43,227 nucleotides of DNA from Vicinamibacteria bacterium (GTDB taxonomy: Bacteria > Acidobacteriota > Vicinamibacteria > Fen-336). Below the pieces are notes generated by a model, which saw only the letters and a list, made by a program, of their open reading frames with translations, made no database searches and was not told the DNA's origin. This document shows, piece after piece, positions 1 through 9,393 of this stretch; the first letter of the stretch is position 1; each line of letters begins with the position of its first letter. The position numbers were made by a program, and so were the translations under genes. The stretch is taken from NCBI GenBank assembly GCA_025923995.1, contig JAICEW010000010.1, forward strand, positions 1-43,227, read 5' to 3'.

Positions 1-225
1 ATGACCGGCCGCGCAAAGGCCACCTACATCATCGAGGTCGCGCTCTCCCAGGCTCCCCCGACGCTGTCGGGCTGCGACGCGCCCTACTCGGGGCAGGCGG
101 GCAAGGGCGCGGACGGCTCGAACAACAGCAAGTGTGAGCGGTTGGGCCCGAACGCGATGGACGTCGCGGTCCGCGGCTCGGACAGCAGCCAGACGGGACC
201 CATCCAGGAAACGGAAGCGCGGTAG
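1..225 (+). CDS. C-terminal part of a minor-pilin (PilX-like) protein, 5' truncated by the window
   Basis: The reading frame is open from the first base and stops with TAG, so the true start probably lies outside the window. The visible 74 residues begin near an A-T-Y-I-I-E-V segment, which resembles the 'R-Y-V-I-E' stretch in C-terminal parts of PilX-type pilus assembly proteins. The rest is polar, with two cysteines (residues about 25 and 45) that could form a disulfide, as in many minor pilins. It lies about 60 bases upstream of pilY1; the pilX-pilY1 order is the usual one in type IV pilus minor-pilin operons. Identity rests mainly on this neighbourhood, because the fragment is too short to place alone. 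Confidence 0.45.
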   Translation: MTGRAKATYIIEVALSQAPPTLSGCDAPYSGQAGKGADGSNNSKCERLGPNAMDVAVRGSDSSQTGPIQETEAR

Positions 226-283
226 GCCGATGCGACCCGAAGCGACGGACATGAACGACGACGTCACGGGAGAGAACGCTGTC

Positions 284-3200
284 ATGCAGAACAAAGGACG
301 CTCGTGGACCCGGACCCTGGCCTGGGGCCTGATCGGCGGCCTGGCGCTGCTGGTGGGCGGCGATCGCAGCGCCCGGACGGCGGGCGGCTTTGGGCAGGAC
401 CCCCTGGACGTGCTGAACCTCCAGGTCCGCGCCAACGCCATCATCGTCGTCGACTCGTCCGGATCGATGTCGGAGTCCCTCACCGCCGGCGACCTCGCCG
501 GTGACGCCCACGCCGCGAAGCTCTGGAAGGCCAAGCAGGTCCTGAAGCAGGTCATCCAGGAGAACGAGCGCAAGGTCAGCTTCCAGTTCGGCCAGTACAA
601 GCAGCCCGGCGTCGGCACCTCGAACTTCGGCTTCTGCAGCATCACGACGACACAGGCCTGCAACCCGGGCGCCTGCCCGACCGGCGAGACCTGCGTGACC
701 GGGCCCATGAGGGTGCCCACCACCGGCTTCGGGCGCTTCCTCTACACGGCGACCAGCTGCAACGCGGCGGACGCCGGCGACGAATGCCATGCCGGGGACT
801 CGATGCTGACGAACGAGCTCCTCGTCGACCTGCGGTCGTACGTCGTCCCGCCGGGCATGCGCGTCCGGATGCAGGAGGGCGGCACGAACCTGCCAGACAG
901 CGCGCAGTGCGAGGTGGCGGCGGGCACGTACCGGACCGCAATCGACTTCGCGAACGCGGTGGCCGCGGCGATGAGCAACTGCGGAACGGGCGGCAACACC
1001 TACACGGTCACGGTCGACCTGAACAACACGACGGGCGTGGCCGGGCCACCATACCTCACGTACAACCACCGCTTCCGGTTCCAGCGCGCCAGCGGCAGCT
1101 TGACCTGGCTGATCCGATGGAGCCAGATGACCGGCACCTACAACCCGCTGCGCCTCTTCCTGGTCGCCAACGGGTTCAACACCGACCCCCCCGCGACCTT
1201 CACCACGGCGGCGTACGTCCCGAACAGCACGCCCAACACGGGGATCGACCTCAAGCGCGATCTGACCACCAACGCGACCAACGGCGGCAAGTTCAGCGAG
1301 ACGCTCAGTGGAGAGACGTTCACCCACTACAAGCTCTACGCCCGGAGGTTCTTCAACGGGCAACGGGTTCTCGTGCGTCCCGACGGCGTCGCCTGCAGCG
1401 TGACGCCCAACGCCGGCACGACCGGCATCGGCGGCGACGGCACCGGCCCCGGCCAGGAGCCGTGGGTGGACATCGAGCGGGGGACGAACACGTGCACGGC
1501 CGCGACGCCCGCGCAGGTGGTGCGGTTCCACTTCTCCTCCGTGCCTCGATCGACCAACTTCCTGGGCGACGGCAACGCGGACGGCGAGTGGCGATCGTGG
1601 TCGGGCAACACCACCTGCGGCGGGTTCGAGTCGCTGGTCCCGCTCCAGCCCTGCACCCAGAACGCGCAGTTCGAGCTGGTGAGCCCGTTCCTCGACAACG
1701 AGATCGAGATCGACGCGTCGAGCCGCTGGCCGGTCAACTACACCGAGGACGGAGCCGGCAACGTGACAAGCCAGCCGGCGGTCGGAGGCATGCGCGCCGC
1801 CGGTAACACCCCGATCGCGCAGAGCCTGCTGGACATCGACACCGTCTGGGAGACGTCGCTGTGGCCGACGATCAGCGCCTACAGCACCAACGGTCCCTTC
1901 CCCAAGACGTTCGTCATCTTCCTGACGGACGGCGACGACACGTGCGAAACCGCGACCGGCGGCAGCGCTCTCAGCGACGACCAGCGGGCGCTGCGCGCGG
2001 CGTACCGTGCCCAGCTGCTGTACCAGTCGGTGGACACGTCGCCCACGATACCGGCGCGGCGCGTCGCCTCCTCGGTCACCACGTTCGTGGTGGCCTTCGG
2101 CACGGGCGCCTCGGGCACCCGCTCCGACTGGATCGCCTACGGCGGGAGCGGGATGAACAACGCCCCCAACCCGACGAACGTCATCCCGCTGACCAACCAC
2201 GGCGGCACCATCGGCTCGCGCTGGTCGCGCGGCCCGACGGCCGCGGAGCTCGCCGCCTGCACCAGCTGCCGGCCCGCGTTCCTGGCCGGTGACGAGGAAG
2301 CCCTCGGCCGCGCGCTGCAGATCGCGATCGACCAGGGCCAGGCGGCGGGCACGTTCTCGGACCAGCAGTCGGTGACCGACTCCATCTTCGAGCTGTCGTT
2401 CGCGGTCGGCTTCGATCCGCGGAACCCGCAGACGCGGTACTCCTCCTCCGTGCCGGTGCTGCTGCAGTCCGTCTTCGACATGCCCAACTTCAACGGCCGA
2501 TTCCGCGCCTTCAAGCGCGGCGTCGGCACCTCGGACCTGGTGTGGGACGCCGGCGACAAGCTCCGGCTCCGGGTCCTCAACGGTGTCACCGGCACCGACG
2601 GCATGGGGACCGGCTTCTGGAGCTACAACGAGCTGCGCGGCAGCGGGACCGACGCCAACATCGTGTCCTCGAACGCGCGCATCAAGCGCCGCATCTACAC
2701 GTCGAACGGCAACGGCGTGTTCCAGCCCACTCAGGACGACCTGCTCAACGGGACGGGCCCCGGCCGCATCACGCTGTGGCCGGCCGAGGCCTCGGTCGAC
2801 CCCGCGGGGCCGGGCGGCATCTTCGACGACGAGATGCACATCCAGATGGGACAGGTCTTCCAGGAGAATCCGCCGCCGGCGCCCATGACGACGGTCAGCT
2901 ACGACTACCTGCGGGCCAAGTACGGCGCCTGCACGGCCACGGTGGCGGCGGACCAGCACCCGAACTGCCGTCCGCTCTCGCAGGAGCCGCCGGCCATCCT
3001 CACCGCCGTTCCTCCGACCGCGACCAACATGAACCAGGCGGTCCTGGAGGCTCGCCGCATCATCCTGGCGTCGATGGCGGGCGCCAAGCTGCACAAGACC
3101 GGCAACATCGCCATACGGCGTGCGGCCGACAAGCAGCTGCTGTTCCTCGCCAAGGAGTGGCCGATCGTGGAGTCGACGCTGGCCGCCCCCGCGATCGTCG

Positions 3201-4987
3201 GCCCGCCCCCGCCCGAGGCGCCCGGGCAGCACGCGCTCGAGTGGGACCTGTTCGTGAGGGGTCCGCGTGACAACAACGGCGACGCGCTCAACCACGTGAC
3301 GAAGGGCCTCGGCCTGCGCGATCCCGACAAGGACTCGAACGACAACCAGAACGACTCGCGCCAGGCGCTCAAGCCGGTCATGACCGTGGCCTACCACGCG
3401 GCCAACGACATGCTGCACGCGTTCCGCGCCGGCCCCTGCCGCGACAACTCGGCCACCAGCAGCTGCCTCAACGGCGTGAACGAGGGCGGCGGCGAGGAGC
3501 TGTGGGGCTACGTCCCGTACGACCTGCTGGGCAACCTGCCCAAGCTGGTCTTCCCCCAGACGCGGGCCGACCATACCTACATGCTCGCGGCCCCGATCCG
3601 CCTGACGCCCGTGTTCGTGCCCGGGGCCTGGAGCATCTCGTCCGACATCCGGGGCGAGGGGCTGTGGCGGCACATCATCGTCTTCGGCCGCGGCATCGCC
3701 GGGCGCCACATGACCGCGCTCGACGTCACCGCGCCGGGCCCGTTCACGCAGGGCTCGCTCTCCACCGCCGGTCCCATCGTGCTGTGGAACCGGGGCAACC
3801 CCGACACGCAGAACGGCCTGGTCGGCGGCCCGGCCAACAACACCGTGTCCGGCAACGACGACCTGGCCGCGTACGCCGAGATGGGCCAGACGTGGTCCGT
3901 GCCGGCCATCGCCTTCGTCGAGGCCGCCCGCAACCCCACGCCGCGCAAGCCGGCGGGCGTGGAGTTCGTCGCCTACGTGGGATCGGGCTACACGGGCCGC
4001 GAGCCGTCCTCGCCCGAGCCTGAGGGCAAGCGGTTCTACGCGATGGACGCGCTGACGGGTGACGTCATCACCTCGACGAACGTCGGCAACCGCAGCGGCT
4101 TCGTGCCTTACGAGAACGCGATCGTCGCGGGCCCGGTCGCCTTCAACGCGCTGGCGCTCTCGAACCGGCTGGTGGCGACGCACCCGGCGGAGACCCCGTC
4201 CACGCGTGTGTACTTCAACGACATCCACGGGCGCCTGTTCCGGATCATGACGGACGACCCGAGCACCGTCACGCTCCTCGGGGACATGAACGGGAACGCG
4301 AACACCGTGCTCCATCCGCTCGGGGTGTCGCCCTCGCTGCTGTTCTACGGCGAGCCGAGCGAGCAGGAGTACCCGCACATCTACGTCGAGTCCGGCAACG
4401 ACAACCGCATCTTCTCGCCGGAGGCCGTCCCGGCCACGACCCCGCCGTTCAAGGCGTGGGCCCTGGTCGACAAGGACCTGACGTCCGATCCCGACGCGGG
4501 CGACGGCGTGGACGGTCCGGTCGAGGTGCTGTTCACGAAGGAGTTCCCGAACCTCTACCGCGGCACGGCCCAGCCGGCCACCGCCTTCAGCGAGAGCGGC
4601 TTCGGCCGCGTGTTCTTCGTGGGCACGCGGTTCAACCCGCCCGGCACGCAGTTCGCGCCGCCGCCGCCGCCGTGCCGTTCCAGCTTCGACAGCATCCTGT
4701 TCGCGCTGGGCGCCGGCACCGGCAACGCCGCCTACGACCTCAACACCGGCGGCGATACGGACGAGTACATCGAGTACATCGACGAGCAGCTCAAGTCCGT
4801 GCAGACGCAGGGTGGTCAGGTCATCGTCGACCGCGGCCTCAACACGACCGCGCCGACGCCGCCTCCGCCCGACGTCATCGCTCCTCCGATCGACGGCAGC
4901 GTCTTCGCAGGGCTGAGCGTGCCGCCGCAGTTCGTCGTGAGCCACCGGGAGACGCCGTTCAGCGGCGCTTCCGCGGTCTGCCGCTAG
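284..4987 (+). CDS. pilY1: PilY1-family type IV pilus tip/adhesin protein with N-terminal vWA domain
   Basis: A 1567-residue exported protein. I chose the ATG at 284 because GGGAGAG (268-274) lies 9 bases upstream and the next residues form a signal peptide (basic M-Q-N-K-G-R, then a hydrophobic run to about residue 26). ATGs at 230 and 251 are in frame but would put a charged tail before the signal. A von Willebrand A fold follows: MIDAS D-S-S-G-S at residues 57-61, and the later 'FLTDGDD' strand of such domains near residue 547. The C-terminal third (about residues 1050-1450) carries the PilY1 beta-propeller pattern, with 'LWGYVPYDLL', 'YVGSGYTG' and 'FYAMDALTGD'. An Asp/Asn-rich loop near residue 1011 might bind calcium. 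PilY1 proteins act at the pilus tip in adhesion, surface sensing and control of retraction. The gene follows a minor-pilin-like gene and ends at a strong hairpin. Confidence 0.87.
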   Translation: MQNKGRSWTRTLAWGLIGGLALLVGGDRSARTAGGFGQDPLDVLNLQVRANAIIVVDSSGSMSESLTAGDLAGDAHAAKLWKAKQVLKQVIQENERKVSFQFGQYKQPGVGTSNFGFCSITTTQACNPGACPTGETCVTGPMRVPTTGFGRFLYTATSCNAADAGDECHAGDSMLTNELLVDLRSYVVPPGMRVRMQEGGTNLPDSAQCEVAAGTYRTAIDFANAVAAAMSNCGTGGNTYTVTVDLNNTTGVAGPPYLTYNHRFRFQRASGSLTWLIRWSQMTGTYNPLRLFLVANGFNTDPPATFTTAAYVPNSTPNTGIDLKRDLTTNATNGGKFSETLSGETFTHYKLYARRFFNGQRVLVRPDGVACSVTPNAGTTGIGGDGTGPGQEPWVDIERGTNTCTAATPAQVVRFHFSSVPRSTNFLGDGNADGEWRSWSGNTTCGGFESLVPLQPCTQNAQFELVSPFLDNEIEIDASSRWPVNYTEDGAGNVTSQPAVGGMRAAGNTPIAQSLLDIDTVWETSLWPTISAYSTNGPFPKTFVIFLTDGDDTCETATGGSALSDDQRALRAAYRAQLLYQSVDTSPTIPARRVASSVTTFVVAFGTGASGTRSDWIAYGGSGMNNAPNPTNVIPLTNHGGTIGSRWSRGPTAAELAACTSCRPAFLAGDEEALGRALQIAIDQGQAAGTFSDQQSVTDSIFELSFAVGFDPRNPQTRYSSSVPVLLQSVFDMPNFNGRFRAFKRGVGTSDLVWDAGDKLRLRVLNGVTGTDGMGTGFWSYNELRGSGTDANIVSSNARIKRRIYTSNGNGVFQPTQDDLLNGTGPGRITLWPAEASVDPAGPGGIFDDEMHIQMGQVFQENPPPAPMTTVSYDYLRAKYGACTATVAADQHPNCRPLSQEPPAILTAVPPTATNMNQAVLEARRIILASMAGAKLHKTGNIAIRRAADKQLLFLAKEWPIVESTLAAPAIVGPPPPEAPGQHALEWDLFVRGPRDNNGDALNHVTKGLGLRDPDKDSNDNQNDSRQALKPVMTVAYHAANDMLHAFRAGPCRDNSATSSCLNGVNEGGGEELWGYVPYDLLGNLPKLVFPQTRADHTYMLAAPIRLTPVFVPGAWSISSDIRGEGLWRHIIVFGRGIAGRHMTALDVTAPGPFTQGSLSTAGPIVLWNRGNPDTQNGLVGGPANNTVSGNDDLAAYAEMGQTWSVPAIAFVEAARNPTPRKPAGVEFVAYVGSGYTGREPSSPEPEGKRFYAMDALTGDVITSTNVGNRSGFVPYENAIVAGPVAFNALALSNRLVATHPAETPSTRVYFNDIHGRLFRIMTDDPSTVTLLGDMNGNANTVLHPLGVSPSLLFYGEPSEQEYPHIYVESGNDNRIFSPEAVPATTPPFKAWALVDKDLTSDPDAGDGVDGPVEVLFTKEFPNLYRGTAQPATAFSESGFGRVFFVGTRFNPPGTQFAPPPPPCRSSFDSILFALGAGTGNAAYDLNTGGDTDEYIEYIDEQLKSVQTQGGQVIVDRGLNTTAPTPPPPDVIAPPIDGSVFAGLSVPPQFVVSHRETPFSGASAVCR

Positions 4988-5014
4988 TCGGGCAGACCTC
5001 GCCGCTGACGTAAG

Positions 5015-5048
5015 GGGCCCGATCCTCCGCTCGCGGGGGGTCGGGCCC
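5015..5048 (+). terminator. Hairpin terminator after pilY1
   Basis: Arms GGGCCCGA (5015-5022) and TCGGGCCC (5041-5048) pair perfectly and the stem continues inward through a U-G pair and two C-G pairs, giving at least 11 pairs. It lies 27 bases after the pilY1 stop and before the promoter of the next gene. No T tract follows, so it is not a textbook intrinsic terminator. Confidence 0.5.
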
Positions 5049-5075
5049 GCCGTGCCCCGGAACCCTGAAAATCGC

Positions 5076-5104
5076 TTGGCAAGCGCACCCAGCGGGTGTA
5101 CGCT
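5076..5104 (+). promoter_or_regulatory. Sigma-70-type promoter for the zinc-ribbon/TPR gene
   Basis: TTGGCA (5076-5081), a 17-base spacer and TACGCT (5099-5104). The predicted transcription start near 5111 is only a few bases before the ATG at 5116, and there is no Shine-Dalgarno, so the message may be nearly leaderless. Confidence 0.5.
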
Positions 5105-5115
5105 TCAAGAAACGT

Positions 5116-6216
5116 ATGAGGGCCGAGCGGATCTGTCCCAACTGCGGCACGCGCAACAAGCCGAAGTGGGAGTTCTGCGTCCGCTGTGCCACTTCGCTCA
5201 CCGACGAGCCCGTCGGCAGCATCAGCAGCGCCGAGTCCGCCGACGTCGAAGAGCCGGCGTATGAAAGCGGCTTCAACTGGCGCCCCCTGCTGGTGGCCGC
5301 GGTGCTGCTCGCCGTGGCCGTCGCCGCCTTCGTGACGTTGCGCCGGCTTCCGGCCGATCGCCCCGAGCCCTCCCTGTTCACGATGGGGACCGAGACGACC
5401 GCCGCCGTGGCGGGACAGCCCGCTGCGGCCGCGCCCGGACCACTGGACGACCTGGCCCGGGCCGAGCGGCTCCTGACGAGCCGCAGGCCGGCCGAGGCCG
5501 CTTCCATCCTGGCGGAGCTTGCCGCGCGGGAGCCCGACAACGGCCGCGTCCGCAAGCTCTACGCGCAGGCGCTGGTGGACAGCGGGCGCGGGGAGGAGGC
5601 GATCGCGGAATGGACGGCGGTCGTGCAGCTGCTGCCGGGTGACCTGCGGTCGCGGTTCGACCTGGCCCGCTCCCTGGACGCGGCGGGGCGGCAGGATGAC
5701 GCCGAGCGGGCCTACGGCGAGCTGTTGTCGCTCAATCCCAACAACACCGAGGGACTGCGCCTGGCGGCGGGCCTCGCCACCCGGCGCGGCAAGCACGCAG
5801 AGGCGCTGCCCCTCCTGCGGCGCCTGGCCGAGGTCGTCCCGCACGACCTCTCCGTCCAGCAGGACCTGGCGTTCGCGCTCGAGAAGACGGGCGAGCCGAA
5901 GAACGCGGTGGCCATGTACGAAGGCATCGTGCGCACGATGCCGACGGCCTCGATCGCCCGGTCCCGGCTGGCCGAGGTGCTGTTGTCCGAGGGACAGCCG
6001 GAGCGCGCGGTCGCGCTCTACCGCGAGGGGTTGAGCCTGCAGCCGACGATGCCGGTCTTCCACCGCGGCCTGGCGGACGCGCTGGAGCGGACCGGACAGC
6101 TGCAGGAGGCCGCGGCCGCCTACCGCGAGTACCTGCGGCTGGCCCCCAACACGCCGGACGCCGCGCGCGTGGCGGCGCACGCCGAGCGGCTGGAGAAGCG
6201 GGTCTCGTCCTCCTGA
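5116..6216 (+). CDS. Zinc-ribbon, single-pass membrane TPR protein
   Basis: A 366-residue protein. The N terminus is a zinc ribbon of the C-x2-C ... C-x2-C kind (C7, C10, C21, C24). A linker leads to one transmembrane helix (about residues 57-75), so the ribbon is probably cytoplasmic and the C-terminal part periplasmic. From about residue 100 to 360 there are tandem tetratricopeptide repeats with the usual spacing of A/G, Y and P (for example 'A-L-V-D-S-G-R-G-E-E-A' and 'Y-R-E-G-L-S-L-Q-P'). TPR domains are protein-binding scaffolds; no enzymatic motif is visible. The gene follows pilY1 but has its own promoter and is separated by a hairpin. It likely forms a unit with the next two genes (16- and 20-base gaps). 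A role in pilus or envelope assembly is possible but unproven. Confidence 0.85.
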   Translation: MRAERICPNCGTRNKPKWEFCVRCATSLTDEPVGSISSAESADVEEPAYESGFNWRPLLVAAVLLAVAVAAFVTLRRLPADRPEPSLFTMGTETTAAVAGQPAAAAPGPLDDLARAERLLTSRRPAEAASILAELAAREPDNGRVRKLYAQALVDSGRGEEAIAEWTAVVQLLPGDLRSRFDLARSLDAAGRQDDAERAYGELLSLNPNNTEGLRLAAGLATRRGKHAEALPLLRRLAEVVPHDLSVQQDLAFALEKTGEPKNAVAMYEGIVRTMPTASIARSRLAEVLLSEGQPERAVALYREGLSLQPTMPVFHRGLADALERTGQLQEAAAAYREYLRLAPNTPDAARVAAHAERLEKRVSSS

Positions 6217-6232
6217 CCCGGAGGTAACGCGC

Positions 6233-6757
6233 GTGCTCCGAACCGGGTCCCTGTTCCTCCTCTCGGCGTTGCTCTCTGCGGTGGCCGTCGACGCCGCCGA
6301 CGCGCGCAAGCCCACTCCGACGCCGACGCCGACACCCGCGCCCAAGGCTTCTCCGTCCGTGGCCAAGCCCACGACGAAGCGCGTCTTCACCAACGACGAC
6401 CTGGAAGCCGCGCGGGAGAAGCCGAGCGCGGTCCAGGACCTCTCCGCGACCGGTGGAGAGCCGTACGAGCCGTCGCGCGAGACGCTCCCCGACGCGCAGG
6501 ACCAGCCGATCGAGGACCCGGCCGCGGCCGCCGCGCAGCAGATCGCGGAGATGGAGGCCACGATCAAGGCCCTCGACGACCAGGCCAACCAGCTGCTCTG
6601 GGCGTATCTCCAGTCGACCGACACCAACGAGATCCTCCGGCTCAAGGCCGAGCAGAAGGAGGTGCTCGACCGCAAGAAGGAGGCGGAGGCCGAGCTGGCG
6701 CGGATGCGTGGCGGAGCGGCCGGGCCGGCGCCGACTCCCACCCGCGAGCCGGGCTAG
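6233..6757 (+). CDS. Small secreted 'TNDDL' protein with Pro/Thr linker and coiled coil; function unknown
   Basis: A 174-residue protein starting at a GTG preceded by GGAGGT (6220-6225). It has a signal peptide (residues 1 to about 21), a Pro/Thr repeat linker (about 27-48), the motif K-R-V-F-T-N-D-D-L (49-57), an acidic disordered stretch, and a C-terminal coiled coil (about 95-160) rich in E, K, A and L. No catalytic motif is visible. A second, unlinked gene at 15890-16336 encodes the same order of parts: signal, R-V-Y-T-N-D-D-L, then a charged helix. The shared motif suggests one family of exported proteins, perhaps binding a common partner. The gene lies between the TPR gene and the response regulator with short gaps, so all three are probably co-transcribed. 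I do not recognise an established family. Confidence 0.75.
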   Translation: MLRTGSLFLLSALLSAVAVDAADARKPTPTPTPTPAPKASPSVAKPTTKRVFTNDDLEAAREKPSAVQDLSATGGEPYEPSRETLPDAQDQPIEDPAAAAAQQIAEMEATIKALDDQANQLLWAYLQSTDTNEILRLKAEQKEVLDRKKEAEAELARMRGGAAGPAPTPTREPG

Positions 6758-6777
6758 AAGCGTCCGGCACCGACCTC

Positions 6778-8142
<1,365 letters not shown>

Positions 8143-8157
8143 CGCGCCGACGGCGCG
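8143..8157. terminator. Short hairpin between convergent genes
   Basis: CGCGCC (8143-8148), loop GAC, GGCGCG (8152-8157), immediately after the response-regulator stop and just before the stop of the opposing gene. Six G-C pairs could serve both strands, but in GC-rich DNA such a short palindrome may be chance. Confidence 0.28.
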
Positions 8158-8163
8158 CGGCTC

Positions 8164-9300
8164 CTACTCGACCCTGAACTCCATCAGCTCGACCGGCGTC
8201 AGGACGAAGTCGAGCGACCACCCGCCCGTGATGCTCCCCGGGTTGTTGTTCTGGTCGTCCGAGACGTAGAGCGACCAGGTGCCGTTCGGGTTGGTGCCGG
8301 TGAACTGCGTCGCGAACGTGAACGCGCCCGCCGGGGCCGCCTCGGGATACGGCGGCAGGCCGGGCGTGCGGAACGTGTCGGCCGCCACGTAGTTGGTGGG
8401 CCGGTACGACGTGTTGTTCACGAGGGCCGCCGAGTCGGGCAGGGCGATGGGCGCGTCGTCGTCGAGCGTGAAGGTCACGTTGGTGATCGGGTTGATGCCG
8501 CCCGCGTCCGAAGCGAACGAGAACGCGGCGCCCGTCGGGCCCACCAGCAGGAACTCGAGGTCGTCCGGGTTGGGGTGGGTCACGCCGCGGAGAACGACCG
8601 CCACGGAGACGATCGTGTTCTGCGCGCCCGAGACGGTGATCGTCGAGGGGTTGGGGTTGCCGAAGCCCCACCGGTCGTGGATTCGCACCAGCGTCGGCGA
8701 GGAGAACTGGGTGGACCCGGTCGTCGTGGTGGTGATGAACAGCTGGAAGCCGCCGGCCAGCCAACCGACGTCGGGCCCGGACCCGGTGTCGTCGATCACG
8801 TACAGGCTCCAGGTGCCGTTGGGGTTCGTGCCGTCGAAGTTCGTGAGCGAGACCGACGCCGGCGGCGCGGGCGCGGGCGGGAGGAAGCCGTCCGAGGAGG
8901 TGTCGACGTTGCTGGGCCGGAAGACGCCGGACACCACGGGCCCGCCGTCGGGAATCGTGCTGCCTGCCTCGTCGTCGAGCAGGAGGTTGGCGCTGGTGAT
9001 GTCGGTTCCGCCGCCCACGTCGGAGACGAGCAGCGTGGCCGCGCCCGTCGGCCCCACGATCATGATGTCCACGTCGTCGGGGAACGTGTGGCGCCAGCCC
9101 AGGACGGACACGTCCACGTCGGTGATGGTGCCCGTCATCCCGCTCACCGTGATCGTCGAGGGGTACGGGTCAGCGGCGCCGACGGGGGTGGGGTCGCTGA
9201 CCGGGATGGGGCTCAGGTTGCTGAAGACCTGCGCCCGGGCCGGAGCGGCCGCGGCCAGGGCCACGGCGAGGGGACCGGCGAGTCGCAGGGAACGCCGCAT
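8164..9300 (-). CDS. Exported protein with two tandem proprotein-convertase P-like domains
   Basis: A 378-residue protein. The ATG at 9300 has GGAGG close upstream and begins a clean signal peptide (cleavage near A-R-A/Q, residue 23). The mature part is two copies of a beta-sandwich unit (about 42-190 and 212-368). Each contains S-T-I-T-V-S-G near its start, 'V-G-P-T-G-A' in the middle, and G-T-N-P-N-G-T-W-S-L-Y-V (157-168 and 335-346), followed by D-D. This matches the P/Homo-B domain that accompanies subtilisin-like proteases, whose 'N-G-x-W-x-L-x-x-x-D' strand is diagnostic. No protease domain is attached, so it may be a surface or secreted binding protein, as in other stand-alone P-domain exoproteins. 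It is last in a minus-strand series after the DUF1513 gene but has a plausible promoter of its own. Confidence 0.8.
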   Translation of the reverse strand: MRRSLRLAGPLAVALAAAAPARAQVFSNLSPIPVSDPTPVGAADPYPSTITVSGMTGTITDVDVSVLGWRHTFPDDVDIMIVGPTGAATLLVSDVGGGTDITSANLLLDDEAGSTIPDGGPVVSGVFRPSNVDTSSDGFLPPAPAPPASVSLTNFDGTNPNGTWSLYVIDDTGSGPDVGWLAGGFQLFITTTTTGSTQFSSPTLVRIHDRWGFGNPNPSTITVSGAQNTIVSVAVVLRGVTHPNPDDLEFLLVGPTGAAFSFASDAGGINPITNVTFTLDDDAPIALPDSAALVNNTSYRPTNYVAADTFRTPGLPPYPEAAPAGAFTFATQFTGTNPNGTWSLYVSDDQNNNPGSITGGWSLDFVLTPVELMEFRVE

Positions 9301-9341
9301 GGCATCGCCTCCAGTCCAGGGGTCAGGATGAGCCACTTTCT

Positions 9342-9384
9342 GGAACGCTGCCGGAGTGTAACGTTCCCCGAGGGGGGATGCCAG
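9342..9384 (-). promoter_or_regulatory. Promoter with overlapping inverted repeat upstream of the P-domain gene
   Basis: Read on the minus strand: CTGGCA (9384-9379), 18-base spacer, TACACT (9360-9355). GGAACG (9342-9347) and CGTTCC (9362-9367) form an inverted repeat flanking the -10 element, the geometry of a repressor site. The hexamers are imperfect and the repeat arms only 6 bases, so this is tentative. Confidence 0.35.
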
Positions 9385-9393
9385 CGCGGCGCG

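Noticed and set aside
29-4945. A 1638-codon open frame antisense to pilY1
   Set aside because: Its translation is rich in Arg, Val, Asp and Gly with no domain pattern. High third-position GC keeps antisense frames open, and the sense strand has a complete PilY1 with signal peptide and motifs.
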